Assembly: GCA_020846635.1 (NCBI GenBank)
Contig: JADLDO010000024.1
Span: 1 to 64,000 of the forward strand
Direction of reading: 5' to 3'
DNA length: 64,000 nucleotides
Origin: Caldilineaceae bacterium
GTDB lineage: Bacteria; Chloroflexota; Anaerolineae; Caldilineales; Caldilineaceae
Numbering within the stretch: the stretch's first letter is position 1; each line of letters begins with the position of its first letter. Made by a program: the position numbers and the translations under genes. This document shows positions 1-6,512 of this stretch, one piece after another. The notes beneath the pieces were generated by a model that had not been told where the DNA came from, made no database searches, and saw nothing but the letters and a program-made list of their open reading frames with translations.

Positions 1-91
1 CGAGCAATGGCGACAAGAGTACAATCATCATCGTCCGCATAGCAGCCTTGGCTATACGCCGCCCGCTGCTTTTGCACAAAAGTCAAAACTC

Positions 92-736
92 TCACTCCAA
101 CTGGACTAGTTCCTGGGGGCAGATCAGCAGACGATCAATCTCTATAGCCTGTGTTATGCCAAAATATGTTCCAGCGTAAAATGCGCTTACAAGCAGACCT
201 ACCGAAAATGCAGGTGCCCCAACATTCTTTATAAGACTTAAGAATATCCGTTGTTGTAGAGTTGTGGCATTTTTTGCTCGCCAGCACTGTGGTACATTCT
301 GTGAGACCTCGATTAGTGTAGTGGGATCCTTATCGATAATAGCTTTAGCTTCTAGTAACAGCCATGGCTCAAATGCTTCTTGGGCAAGTGTTGGATAAGA
401 TACCAACCTAAGTTGCTGGAGCAAAGATGCATCAATGTTAGTTTCTGTAGGTAAGCGTCCAACGCCAAGCAATGCACGGGCAAAGACTGCACTATATGCC
501 ATTGCGTCCATAGAAACTACATTGTATCCGGCATTCCCAAATGCTTGAGACACGACTGACGTGCCAGCAAACAAATCCAATACTGTCTGAGGCTGTGGAT
601 CCAACATGTAAAGTGAGTCACATAAAGCATCCAGTGCCCTTGTTTTTGTTCCTAGATAGTGTATTGGCCTGAATACATCTAGGTGAGCACTTCCCTTGCG
701 TTGACTTTTAGGTAGTAGATCAAGTTGCTCAATCAT
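92..736 (-). pseudogene. Broken or truncated DNA adenine methylase-like gene (D12 class)
   Basis: The reading frame (214 residues from the ATG at 736) begins like D12-type adenine methyltransferases: a YLGTK motif near the N-terminus, then the SAM-binding motif I DLFAGTSVVS, and later a YFGITQAIEIDRL stretch that in this family precedes the target-recognition region. The catalytic DPPY-type motif IV should follow far downstream, but the frame stops with TGA at 92-94, so it is absent from this frame. The next reading frame stays open to the window edge, so either a frameshift or a real truncation is possible. The local sequence is AT-rich and lies in the island ending at the tRNA fragment near 2,930. 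Family assignment is fairly sure; the broken state is inferred from length and the missing motif. Confidence 0.6.
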
Positions 737-1036
737 TGTGTATTTGTCCTCGGAAGTAGATCTTGAACATCTCATGGACAGACACAACGTTTGTAGCCAG
801 TTGGGCTGTATGCAGATGAATTACTTAAGACTTCTATTTCGAGATACTATACTACAGACAGAAGTATGTGCGTGGAAATTTTACATCAGAACATACGTGC
901 TTGCCAAGGTCACTACAAAAGATTTGTAGATGGCTAATTGTACAGACGATTAGAAAGATCATAAGTGACGACCTAAACTCTTTAAAGACATCGAATGGTA
1001 AACATTCTCGTGCATTGTCATCTCCAGTTTAGGTAA
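737..1036. other. Gap of about 300 bases with no supported gene
   Basis: AT-rich sequence between the methylase-like gene and the end of the leftward cassette. A short rightward frame (738-929) overlaps the methylase leader and has no recognisable features. I see no convincing promoter, RNA gene or repeat here. Confidence 0.5.
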
Positions 1037-1062
1037 GCCCGCGACAGTTGCCCATCGCGGGC
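1037..1062 (-). terminator. Hairpin at the end of the leftward accessory cassette
   Basis: Perfect 8-bp arms GCCCGCGA (1037-1044) and TCGCGGGC (1055-1062) enclose a 10-nt loop. It lies just past the 3' end of the 1,091-2,149 gene cassette. The tract after the stem is only weakly T-rich, so intrinsic termination is plausible rather than certain. Confidence 0.45.
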
Positions 1063-1090
1063 GCATTGTTTCTAGGCAAGCGCCTGACAG

Positions 1091-1351
1091 CTAACCATTA
1101 GATTCCGCCTGTAGCTTGTCGATGTAACTCTTTGCATCGTCAAGGCAGATACCCTTATGCCGCCACATAGGGCGCATTTCTTTGTTGCCAACTTTCCAGC
1201 CCCAGAAGCCGCCAAAGTCGCCAACAACATCGTCCGCCCACGTGATCGTAATCTCCACGCCTTTGTAGAGTCTGGTGTCATAGACAATGACGACTTCCAT
1301 TAATTGTTGCATGTTCATAGTGTATTGTTCTATGCGTGTTAGGATGCGCAT
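1091..1351 (-). CDS. Small hypothetical protein of the accessory island
   Basis: An 86-residue protein I do not recognise. It is rich in aromatic residues (ITITWADDVVGDFGGFWGWK) and has an acidic-basic C-terminus. ATG 1351 is preceded at once by a G-run (GGGGGG); an internal ATG at 1318 is the alternative start but has no clear ribosome binding site. It is the last gene of a three-gene leftward cassette (2,149, 1,750, 1,351) with short gaps, probably transcribed from the promoter at 2,243-2,271. Another leftward frame overlaps it (1,072-1,287) and looks less protein-like. Phage- or plasmid-type accessory function is only an inference from the neighbourhood. Confidence 0.5.
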   Translation of the reverse strand: MRILTRIEQYTMNMQQLMEVVIVYDTRLYKGVEITITWADDVVGDFGGFWGWKVGNKEMRPMWRHKGICLDDAKSYIDKLQAESNG

Positions 1352-1372
1352 CCCCCCAATTTAAGCTAGACG

Positions 1373-1750
1373 TCAATCAAAGAGGCTAGGGCCATACTTC
1401 GGCTGATAGTCGCAATTATCACGTTCTGGCTGTTCTTGCTCATCCTGCGGCATGTAGGCAGGCATCCACGGCATCAGTGGCATTTGAACAGCTTTACCCT
1501 TGCAGATAGGGCAGAACTTGCCGCTGCCGTGACGGTTCTTCAACTTGCGTTCTACTTTTCGGTCAGCATCAGGCCACGTCCGTACCCAAATCATTTCAAT
1601 GCCAGCGGCATAGGCAACTTCTGTAAGCCTTGCGCCTTTGCCACAGATATGGGCATTGATGCGTGCTTGGACTTCGGGCGACCATCCCAAGTAGTGAACA
1701 GCGTGGCGATAGGCAGGGATAAAGTGGATCAAGTAGCATCCTGTGGTCAT
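1373..1750 (-). CDS. GIY-YIG-like nuclease family protein
   Basis: A 125-residue protein. The N-terminus GCYLIHF, followed after 14 residues by HYLGWS, resembles the GIY...YIG signature of GIY-YIG nucleases. It is followed by an arginine-containing helix (VQARINAH) and a later ERKLKNRHGSGKFCPIC stretch with a CxxC pair. This arrangement is seen in small nuclease-like proteins of actinobacterial and phage accessory DNA. The GIY and YIG tripeptides are imperfect (GCY, YLG), so activity is uncertain. Start chosen at ATG 1750 because AAAGGA lies 9 nt upstream; an earlier ATG at 1792 lacks this. It is the middle gene of the leftward cassette and may serve DNA processing for the element. Confidence 0.55.
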   Translation of the reverse strand: MTTGCYLIHFIPAYRHAVHYLGWSPEVQARINAHICGKGARLTEVAYAAGIEMIWVRTWPDADRKVERKLKNRHGSGKFCPICKGKAVQMPLMPWMPAYMPQDEQEQPERDNCDYQPKYGPSLFD

Positions 1751-1804
1751 GGTGTCTAGTCCTTTGGGGTAGATAGGGGATGCTCTCACCATCCCCTGTT
1801 TGGA

Positions 1805-2149
1805 CTAGAACGCAACTTCATGACACAGGGCATCATCTGCAAGTGCCTGGTGATCGAGATATTGCTGATACTGCTTCTCAATCCAGGCATCATAGGCCTC
1901 ATCTTCATCGGCCTGTTGTGTGGCGAGGATTGCCTTAGCCATCGAAATCGCCTCGGCCAGTGGCAACACGACCCGCAACTGTTGGTATACGTTCTCGTGA
2001 TTAACCGACTTGATTTCGATGACCTGTGTGTCGGTGAAAACTGGCTTACCGTTGACCCAGGTGTAGGAGTGGTCAACATCGGCACTGACTGCCAACATAC
2101 GACCGTCAATTTCGTTGACTAAGTGAGTGGGTTGCTGTAAGATGGACAT
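1805..2149 (-). CDS. Hypothetical accessory protein, first gene of the cassette
   Basis: A 114-residue acidic protein with no family I recognise. The N-terminal half is probably beta-rich (GRMLAVSADVDHSYTWVNGK) and the C-terminal half is helical and rich in Ala, Glu and Gln. ATG 2149 has AAGAAAGG 8 nt upstream. It is the first gene after the strong leftward promoter at 2,243-2,271 and shares the divergent control region with the XRE regulator, so its expression is probably repressed by that protein. Function unknown. Confidence 0.6.
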   Translation of the reverse strand: MSILQQPTHLVNEIDGRMLAVSADVDHSYTWVNGKPVFTDTQVIEIKSVNHENVYQQLRVVLPLAEAISMAKAILATQQADEDEAYDAWIEKQYQQYLDHQALADDALCHEVAF

Positions 2150-2187
2150 TGTTCAGACCTTTCTTGGAAGAGAGAGTTTTGACGATT

Positions 2188-2218
2188 GCCCTGTCGGTGT
2201 TACCAGCACTGGCAGGGC
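2188..2218 (+). terminator. Hairpin with T-tract between divergent genes
   Basis: Arms GCCCTG (2188-2193) and CAGGGC (2213-2218) are followed by GTTTTTC, the shape of an intrinsic terminator on the plus strand. An inner pairing around CCAGCACTGG is possible. It sits in the untranslated leader of the leftward cassette, so on that strand it could instead be a leader hairpin. Part of it is repeated in inverted orientation at 2,622-2,640. Confidence 0.45.
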
Positions 2219-2242
2219 GTTTTTCATTACTTCTATGTCATG

Positions 2243-2271
2243 ATTATATACTAGATTTAGTACAATGTCAA
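2243..2271 (-). promoter_or_regulatory. Perfect sigma-70-type promoter for the leftward cassette, with palindromic operator
   Basis: Read on the minus strand, TTGACA (2266-2271) and TATAAT (2243-2248) are separated by exactly 17 nt, a full consensus match. Inside the spacer lies the palindrome TACTA-N4-TAGTA (2249-2262), positioned to block RNA polymerase if bound. The XRE protein encoded at 2,368 is the natural candidate to bind it. Confidence 0.75.
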
Positions 2272-2285
2272 GCATGAATTTATCG

Positions 2286-2323
2286 GATTTAGTATTGACA
2301 ACAGCCTATAATGGGTATATCAT
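2286..2323 (+). promoter_or_regulatory. Promoter and operator half-site for the XRE regulator gene
   Basis: TTGACA (2295-2300), a 17-nt spacer and TATCAT (2318-2323) form a near-consensus promoter directed at the XRE gene. GATTTAGTA at 2286-2294, directly before the -35 box, repeats GATTTAGTA at 2254-2262 in the opposing promoter, 32 nt apart (about three helical turns). This suggests autoregulation together with control of the leftward cassette. Confidence 0.65.
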
Positions 2324-2367
2324 CTATAATATAGTATCAAATGTGAGGGATGAGAGGAGGGGAAATG

Positions 2368-2604
2368 ATGCGCTGGAGGTTACGTGAATTGCTTGGTGAG
2401 TACCAGCAGGCGACAGGGGAGCGGATAACCTATGAGGAAATCACAACGGCTACCCAAATTTCGCCAAACACTTTGTCCATTATGGGTACAAACAAAGCGA
2501 AGCGTGCCGATCTGGACACGGTTGAGCGTTTATTGTCGTTTCTGTCGGGCAAGCTAGGGCGACAGCTTGATACTAACGATTTGCTGACCTGGTTGCCTGA
2601 GTAA
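2368..2604 (+). CDS. XRE-family helix-turn-helix regulator
   Basis: A 78-residue single-domain protein of Cro/CI type. RWRLRELLGEYQQATG forms the first helix; ITYEEITTATQISPNTLSIM matches the helix-turn-helix in which the second helix recognises DNA; LDTVERLLSFLSGKLG and TNDLLTWLP form the closing helices, as in small XRE proteins of phages and mobile elements. The ATG at 2368 is preferred: GGAGG (2356-2360) lies 7 nt upstream, whereas ATG 2365 would be only 4 nt away. It is divergent from the accessory cassette and faces two copies of GATTTAGTA, so it is probably an autoregulated repressor. Family assignment is firm; target sites are inferred. Confidence 0.85.
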   Translation: MRWRLRELLGEYQQATGERITYEEITTATQISPNTLSIMGTNKAKRADLDTVERLLSFLSGKLGRQLDTNDLLTWLPE

Positions 2605-2881
2605 AAGCTGCACATTAAACAACGCCCGCTGCCAGTGCTGTGAACACTGATAACGAGCTGACAAAACGGATAGTATCAACATCGGGCACACTGGTAGGAC
2701 TCTACCATGCTCTATTGGGATACTGCCATAAGTTGTATTGGTGGCCTTTGTTGTATTTACTCAAGCATCAACAAGTTAAAAATACAGCACAAGCCCCCAC
2801 CATTTTTAACCTCATAATTCAGCACTAATCTTAGTGGTCTACCAGAGTAACGACTTCGCATAGAGTGCCAAGATCACATCT
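2605..2881. other. AT-rich tail of the island without a supported gene
   Basis: No credible coding region. A short frame at 2640-2828 lacks a ribosome binding site and has no recognisable composition. It contains ACGCCCGCTGCCAGTGCTG (2622-2640), an inverted copy of the sequence at 2202-2220 on the other side of the XRE gene. Confidence 0.5.
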
Positions 2882-2928
2882 TTAGCCTCCGGAGCTAGGT
2901 GTCGGGCGTTCGAATCGCCCCCGGGGTA
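2882..2928 (+). other. 3' fragment of tRNA-Arg(CCG), probable attachment site (att)
   Basis: The sequence folds as the 3' part of a tRNA. Anticodon stem TTAGC (2882-2886) pairs with GCTAG (2894-2898) around loop CTCCGGA with anticodon CCG. Then come a 5-nt variable loop, a T arm GGGCG-TTCGAAT-CGCCC (2904-2920), and the acceptor 3' strand CCGGGGT (2921-2927) with discriminator A. The matching 5' acceptor strand (ACCCCGG) and D arm are absent upstream. Integrases that insert into tRNA genes leave such a 3' copy at the far end of the element. Its orientation implies that the intact tRNA gene and most of the element lie to the left. Confidence 0.8.
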
Positions 2929-2969
2929 CTCTTCGCAATCTATGTCTCTATGACACCGCAAACCTGACA

Positions 2970-2997
2970 TTGACATAACAAACCTATAGTCTACAAT
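2970..2997 (+). promoter_or_regulatory. Near-consensus promoter with no protein gene downstream
   Basis: TTGACA (2970-2975), a 16-nt spacer and TACAAT (2992-2997) read rightward. The next protein gene on this side (3,165-3,797) is on the other strand, so the promoter could only make a short transcript running into the strong hairpin at 3,064-3,090. Confidence 0.45.
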
Positions 2998-3063
2998 CCT
3001 ACGGATCAGGCGCATCTGCGTCGTATGATGCGGAGGTAGACTTTGGGCTTCTGGAAGATCATC

Positions 3064-3090
3064 GGCCCACCGGCTTCAAGCCGGTGGGCC
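3064..3090 (+). terminator. Strong hairpin, possible end of a small RNA
   Basis: GGCCCACCGGCTT (3064-3076) and its exact complement (3078-3090) form a very stable stem with a minimal loop. No T-run follows directly. It lies downstream of the promoter at 2,970-2,997 and beyond the 3' end of the leftward gene at 3,165, so it may stop transcription from either side or be a dispersed repeat. Confidence 0.45.
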
Positions 3091-3164
3091 ATAGGTGGAT
3101 GTACTTTTGCTCTGTATGGTGGATATTCACCCTCGTGGGCAACCCGATAATGATTCAGTAACGG

Positions 3165-3797
3165 CTAGACCACTTGATTGGGGGGCAAGTGCCCGCGTCT
3201 TCTTTCGAAGAGGAAGAGCAGGAAGAAGACCAGCGCCAGCAAACCGATTACTCCTCCGGCTGCAATGACTCCCACCCCTACATTGTCCCAGCCATACGCA
3301 GAGAGGAGATTGCCCCTCAGATTGCTCCCGGTCAACATCGTATTGCGCAGGGCAGTTACTGTATCGAGCTTTGCTTGGGCCTCTGCCAAAGCCTCTTCAT
3401 TGTTGGCCTCTTTCGCCGCCGCAACCTCTGCTCGCAGCTCTCTTTGCGGCCCGCCCAGCGTGGCATAGGCAGCACCAGGATAACCAGCCTCATCAGCCGA
3501 TTCGCTCATATGCAAGCCAATGTACTCGGAGTAAGCCTTTGCTTGATTGCCCGTTGATAGGGGCAATCCGGCATAGTCCAACATGCCAGGAATTGCTGCC
3601 TCATGCTCTGACAGATCCGCTGCAGCAGGAAAACTGATCTGCTGGGAGGTTAGCTCCTGGTGGATATTACTCCTGATGAACATGCCCATTCCGACTGCAA
3701 TGCCTCCGACGAGGAGGGCTGCGATGGCTAAGGTGAGCCAGAGTATCAGGACTCTCGCCCACATGGCGGCGGAAAGTTTATGAGAGAGGTAGGACAT
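3165..3797 (-). CDS. Hypothetical two-helix membrane protein
   Basis: A 210-residue protein with a first membrane helix at about residues 14-40 (ILWLTLAIAALLVGGIAVGM), an extracytoplasmic domain of about 130 residues with an Ala/Glu-rich, probably coiled-coil stretch (EVAAAKEANNEEALAEAQAK), a second helix near 175-195 (GVIAAGGVIGLLALVFFLLF), and a short basic cytoplasmic tail (ERRRG). Comparable two-helix proteins occur as conserved hypotheticals in Chloroflexota and Actinobacteria. No enzymatic motif is visible. An RBS-like GGAGAA stretch precedes ATG 3797. It appears to be a single-gene unit. Confidence 0.7.
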   Translation of the reverse strand: MSYLSHKLSAAMWARVLILWLTLAIAALLVGGIAVGMGMFIRSNIHQELTSQQISFPAAADLSEHEAAIPGMLDYAGLPLSTGNQAKAYSEYIGLHMSESADEAGYPGAAYATLGGPQRELRAEVAAAKEANNEEALAEAQAKLDTVTALRNTMLTGSNLRGNLLSAYGWDNVGVGVIAAGGVIGLLALVFFLLFLFERRRGHLPPNQVV

Positions 3798-4139
3798 TAC
3801 ATTCTCCTTTTTATCTTGGTAGTGACTGTTTTTTGTCTTAGTAGCGACTGTGCTGTTGGCTCCGTTGCCGGCTATCTATCGTTACATCTGAATTATAGAC
3901 CTGCACGGGCGGATTGAATATCAGGAGATTCCTGCTACTTTTGCATATTTTGTCAGGAGTTTCCCTATTGGATCATAACTTGATCGCAATTGGGGTGACA
4001 TAAAGCAACACGCGCTTAGACACCGCCGGCGAGCCAACGTCCCTTGCGTCAAATGTTTCGGGCATACGCATCATTGAGTACGGCGTACATTTCCGCTGCG
4101 AGGGTGTACGTTATTTGATTTTGGGGCTTTTGTCTGCGA
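3798..4139. other. Intergenic region with an imperfect direct repeat
   Basis: Leader side of the 3,165 gene. The only pattern I see is an imperfect direct repeat, CTTGGTAGTGACTGT followed by CTTAGTAGCGACTGT, just upstream of that gene, which could be a regulatory site. No gene or RNA structure is evident. Confidence 0.4.
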
Positions 4140-4436
4140 CTAGGGGTTTGATGAGCCGCTATGCTTCACATCGACCGGTACTTCCGGCAGCGATGGGGGA
4201 AGCGGTGGAGGAAGTGGCGGGGCAGGCAAAGCGATCTTTGCCGCTTCGAACTCGGCGCGCAATTCTTGTTCGCGCAACGCTGCGGCCTTTTCGCCTTCGG
4301 CAAGCGCCCAGTCCAGGCGCGACTGGTAGGATCCGTCGAAGGTGGTTTCGGCGGCTGGGGCAAAGAGATAGTTGTAGACCGCGCTGGCGGCTGCGCCAAC
4401 AATGCCCGCTATGGCGAGAGTTCCCCACTTATTCAC
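4140..4436 (-). CDS. Small membrane-anchored hypothetical protein
   Basis: A 98-residue protein with one N-terminal hydrophobic helix (LAIAGIVGAAASAVYNYLF), then a charged helical segment (LAEGEKAAALREQELRAEFE) and a proline-rich tail (APPLPPPLPPSLPEVP). It looks like a small membrane-tethered protein with a flexible C-terminus. No family recognised. It follows the PspC gene on the same strand but is separated from it by about 200 nt that include a terminator-like hairpin, so it is probably transcribed separately. Confidence 0.55.
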   Translation of the reverse strand: MNKWGTLAIAGIVGAAASAVYNYLFAPAAETTFDGSYQSRLDWALAEGEKAAALREQELRAEFEAAKIALPAPPLPPPLPPSLPEVPVDVKHSGSSNP

Positions 4437-4556
4437 AAGCCGTTCCTCTACTTTCTCTCTCCCTGCAATCCCAACATATTGCCCTGCACTGCTTCTGATG
4501 ATTGATCTGATTATACGCTTGCCGCTTGTCTGTCACAAACAATGGCACAAACAAGA

Positions 4557-4582
4557 GGCCGGTGAGGTTGCCCCCACCGGCC
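4557..4582 (-). terminator. Terminator-like hairpin after the PspC gene
   Basis: Arms GGCCGGTG (4557-4564) and CACCGGCC (4575-4582) enclose a 10-nt loop. On the minus strand the stem is followed by TCTTGTTTGT. It lies just past the 3' end of the leftward PspC gene. Confidence 0.55.
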
Positions 4583-4634
4583 TTTGCTTACCTTATCCCT
4601 CGTTTGCCTGCTTGTAAATCTATGCTATACGTGC

Positions 4635-5537
4635 CTAGACCTGGTTGATGCGTGCGTCGATGACTTGTACGTCTTGCATCTCATCATAGGGCTGGATTGC
4701 GGTCACCTGCTCTTGGGGCAGGAAGAGGCCCAGCAAGACATAGACCAACACACCCATACCGATGCTGCCGACGCTAAAGGCTGCCCAGACGAGGCGCACC
4801 AGGTTGGCGTCGATGCCAATGCGCTTGCCGATACCACCACAGACGCCCATGAAGATGCGATCTGTGCGGCTGCGCTTGAGCGGGAAACGCTCGCGGGCGC
4901 TGTTGAAGCCTTCCTTCAACGATTGCTTGGTGGGCATTCGTTCACCGACACCGTTTTGCATACGCTCTTTCGTCCCGCGCCAGTCCCAATTCCATTTCCA
5001 TTCGCCGCGCCCAGAGTAGCTGAGCAGCAGATAACCGGCACCAATCAGTAGAGCGGGCCAGAAGACGATCCGCATCAGCCGCCAGAAGCCCCCCCACATC
5101 CAGGGTAGTGCGCCGATGTTGGCGAGGAACCAGAGGCCGCCTAGCACCATCAGCACAACGGCTGTGCGACCCAAGTTAAGCCCATTGAGCGCAAAGGCGG
5201 GCGGGCGCATCTGCCCTCCGGCGGTTGTGCCCACGGGCAAGAGCATCCACAACACAAGGTAGGCCAAGATGCCACCGCCACCTGTGGCGAGCGTGGCAAC
5301 CACCCATAAGATGCGTACCAAGTTGGCATCCATGCCGGTCAGGTCGCTGATGCCACCACAAACGCCGCCGATCAAGCGGTCTGTGGGATGGCGATAGAGC
5401 ATTCGCTTTGTTTCCGATCCACCATTACTCCCAGCACTATAGTCTGTGCTGGCTTCAGCCTGCGGGTTTGCTGATTCCGCTCCCAATTTGGGTTCTACGC
5501 GATTCGTCATGTTGTTTTGTTCGGCAAGCCGTTCCAT
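4635..5537 (-). CDS. Membrane protein with two PspC domains
   Basis: A 300-residue protein. Two PspC modules are clear: residues ~47-102 (RHPTDRLIGGVCGGISDLTG, then a hydrophobic segment ending LWMLLPVG) and ~222-280 (SRTDRIFMGVCGGIGKRIGI, then a hydrophobic segment ending LLGLFLPQE). Between them lie two membrane helices (GRTAVVLMVLGGLWFLANIG and FWPALLIGAGYLLL) typical of LiaF/PspC-type envelope stress proteins. PspC in proteobacteria senses envelope stress; here a role in envelope homeostasis is inferred. The duplication of the PspC domain in one chain is notable but known in Chloroflexota-like proteins. Start at ATG 5537, with ATG 5510 as alternative. No phage-shock partner lies nearby. 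Confidence 0.85.
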   Translation of the reverse strand: MERLAEQNNMTNRVEPKLGAESANPQAEASTDYSAGSNGGSETKRMLYRHPTDRLIGGVCGGISDLTGMDANLVRILWVVATLATGGGGILAYLVLWMLLPVGTTAGGQMRPPAFALNGLNLGRTAVVLMVLGGLWFLANIGALPWMWGGFWRLMRIVFWPALLIGAGYLLLSYSGRGEWKWNWDWRGTKERMQNGVGERMPTKQSLKEGFNSARERFPLKRSRTDRIFMGVCGGIGKRIGIDANLVRLVWAAFSVGSIGMGVLVYVLLGLFLPQEQVTAIQPYDEMQDVQVIDARINQV

Positions 5538-5813
5538 TGTGACGTAACCTCCTCGTCAGTATCCTAATTCTATTATGCCTGCCCAGCCGAGCTACGGCTT
5601 GCAATGCGGCATTCATTCAACAGTACGTAAGGTTTTCAAAAAGGTTGCAAGAAATTTATGAGATTTCTGAAAGTAGTTGGCAATGATCCTTTTCCGAAGA
5701 AGGGAGGGGTTTGAGGGAGTTTTCTTGCAGCCGCTAATTTGCATATTTGATGGGTGTCGTTGATAGATAGGGGAGACAGATATTCAAGAATAGATCAGAA
5801 AGGATTTTGGTTT

Positions 5814-6398
5814 ATGTCGTTGCCGACGCGTGATGAGGCATATGCCTTGCTTGGTGAGTGGGTGGAGTCCGAGAGTTTGCGCCGCCACATGGTGGCGGTA
5901 GAGGCGGCGCTGCGCGCCTATGCCCGTTACTACGGTGAAGATGAGGAGCTTTGGGGTATTACAGGATTGCTGCACGACTTGGATTATGAGCGGTATCCCG
6001 ATATGGACGACCAGGTGAATGGTCATCCACGTACGGAGCTTCGCCTCTTTCGTGAGCGAGGTTATCCGCAGGAGTTGATCCACGCCACAGAAGCGCACGC
6101 AACCTTTTTGGGCGTGCCGCGCGAGAGCAAGCTGGACAAGGCGCTCTTGGCCTGTGACGAGCTAACGGGCCTGATCCTTGCCTGTGCCTATGTGCGCCCG
6201 GATCGAGATTTGCGCCAGGTAGAGTTAAGTTCGGTCAAGAAAAAATGGAAGAATCGTAAATTTACCGAGGCCATCGACCGCGATGAAAATATGCATTTCA
6301 TCCAAGATTTGGGTGTGGATTTCGACGAGCATGTGAGCCGTGTCCTCGCTGCCATGCAGGAGATCGCCGGTGAACTCGGGGTGGGGGGAGAGGGATGA
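5814..6398 (+). CDS. HD-domain hydrolase
   Basis: A 194-residue protein. HMVAVEAALRAYARYYGEDE, followed by WGITGLLHDLDYERYPD, gives the H...HD metal-binding core, with later histidines (ATEAHA) and the aspartate of LLACDELTGL completing the HD pattern. Such stand-alone HD proteins are predicted metal-dependent phosphohydrolases, often annotated as HDIG-domain proteins; the substrate is unknown. ATG 5814 is chosen because AGAAAGGA lies upstream and the HD domain starts shortly after. It is convergent with the next gene, and its stop codon lies inside the repeat that starts at 6,393. Confidence 0.85.
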   Translation: MSLPTRDEAYALLGEWVESESLRRHMVAVEAALRAYARYYGEDEELWGITGLLHDLDYERYPDMDDQVNGHPRTELRLFRERGYPQELIHATEAHATFLGVPRESKLDKALLACDELTGLILACAYVRPDRDLRQVELSSVKKKWKNRKFTEAIDRDENMHFIQDLGVDFDEHVSRVLAAMQEIAGELGVGGEG

Positions 6399-6496
6399 AG
6401 AAGGCACGCGAGTCTGTCACTCCGTAGGAGTCTCTCTGCCGTGGTAAGTCGAGCAGAACCGGAGAGATGCCTACGGCATGACAGGTTTCTTCATCC
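6393..6496. repeat. Inverted repeat between convergent genes (GGATGAAG family, copy 1)
   Basis: GGATGAAGAA (6393-6402) and TTCTTCATCC (6487-6496) form the outer arms. GGAGTCTCTC and GGAGAGATGC with CCGTAGG/CCTACGG give inner pairing. The TGA stop of the HD gene (6396-6398) lies within the left arm. A closely similar element, with GAAGGCATGACAG, occurs at 42,908-42,967. Confidence 0.65.
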
Positions 6497-6512
6497 TTCA
6501 TCCCTCATCCCT

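Noticed and set aside
738..929. Short rightward coding frame in the methylase leader
   Set aside because: No ribosome binding site, overlaps the methylase start on the other strand, and no protein-like composition.
2307..2312. TATAAT as the -10 box of the XRE promoter
   Set aside because: Only 6 nt from the TTGACA; TATCAT at 2318-2323 gives the proper 17-nt spacer.
2640..2828. Short rightward frame after the XRE gene
   Set aside because: No ribosome binding site and no recognisable domain; probably chance in AT-rich DNA.
2856..2928. A complete tRNA gene at this place
   Set aside because: The 26 nt before the anticodon stem do not form an acceptor 5' strand (ACCCCGG needed) or a D arm; only the 3' part is present.
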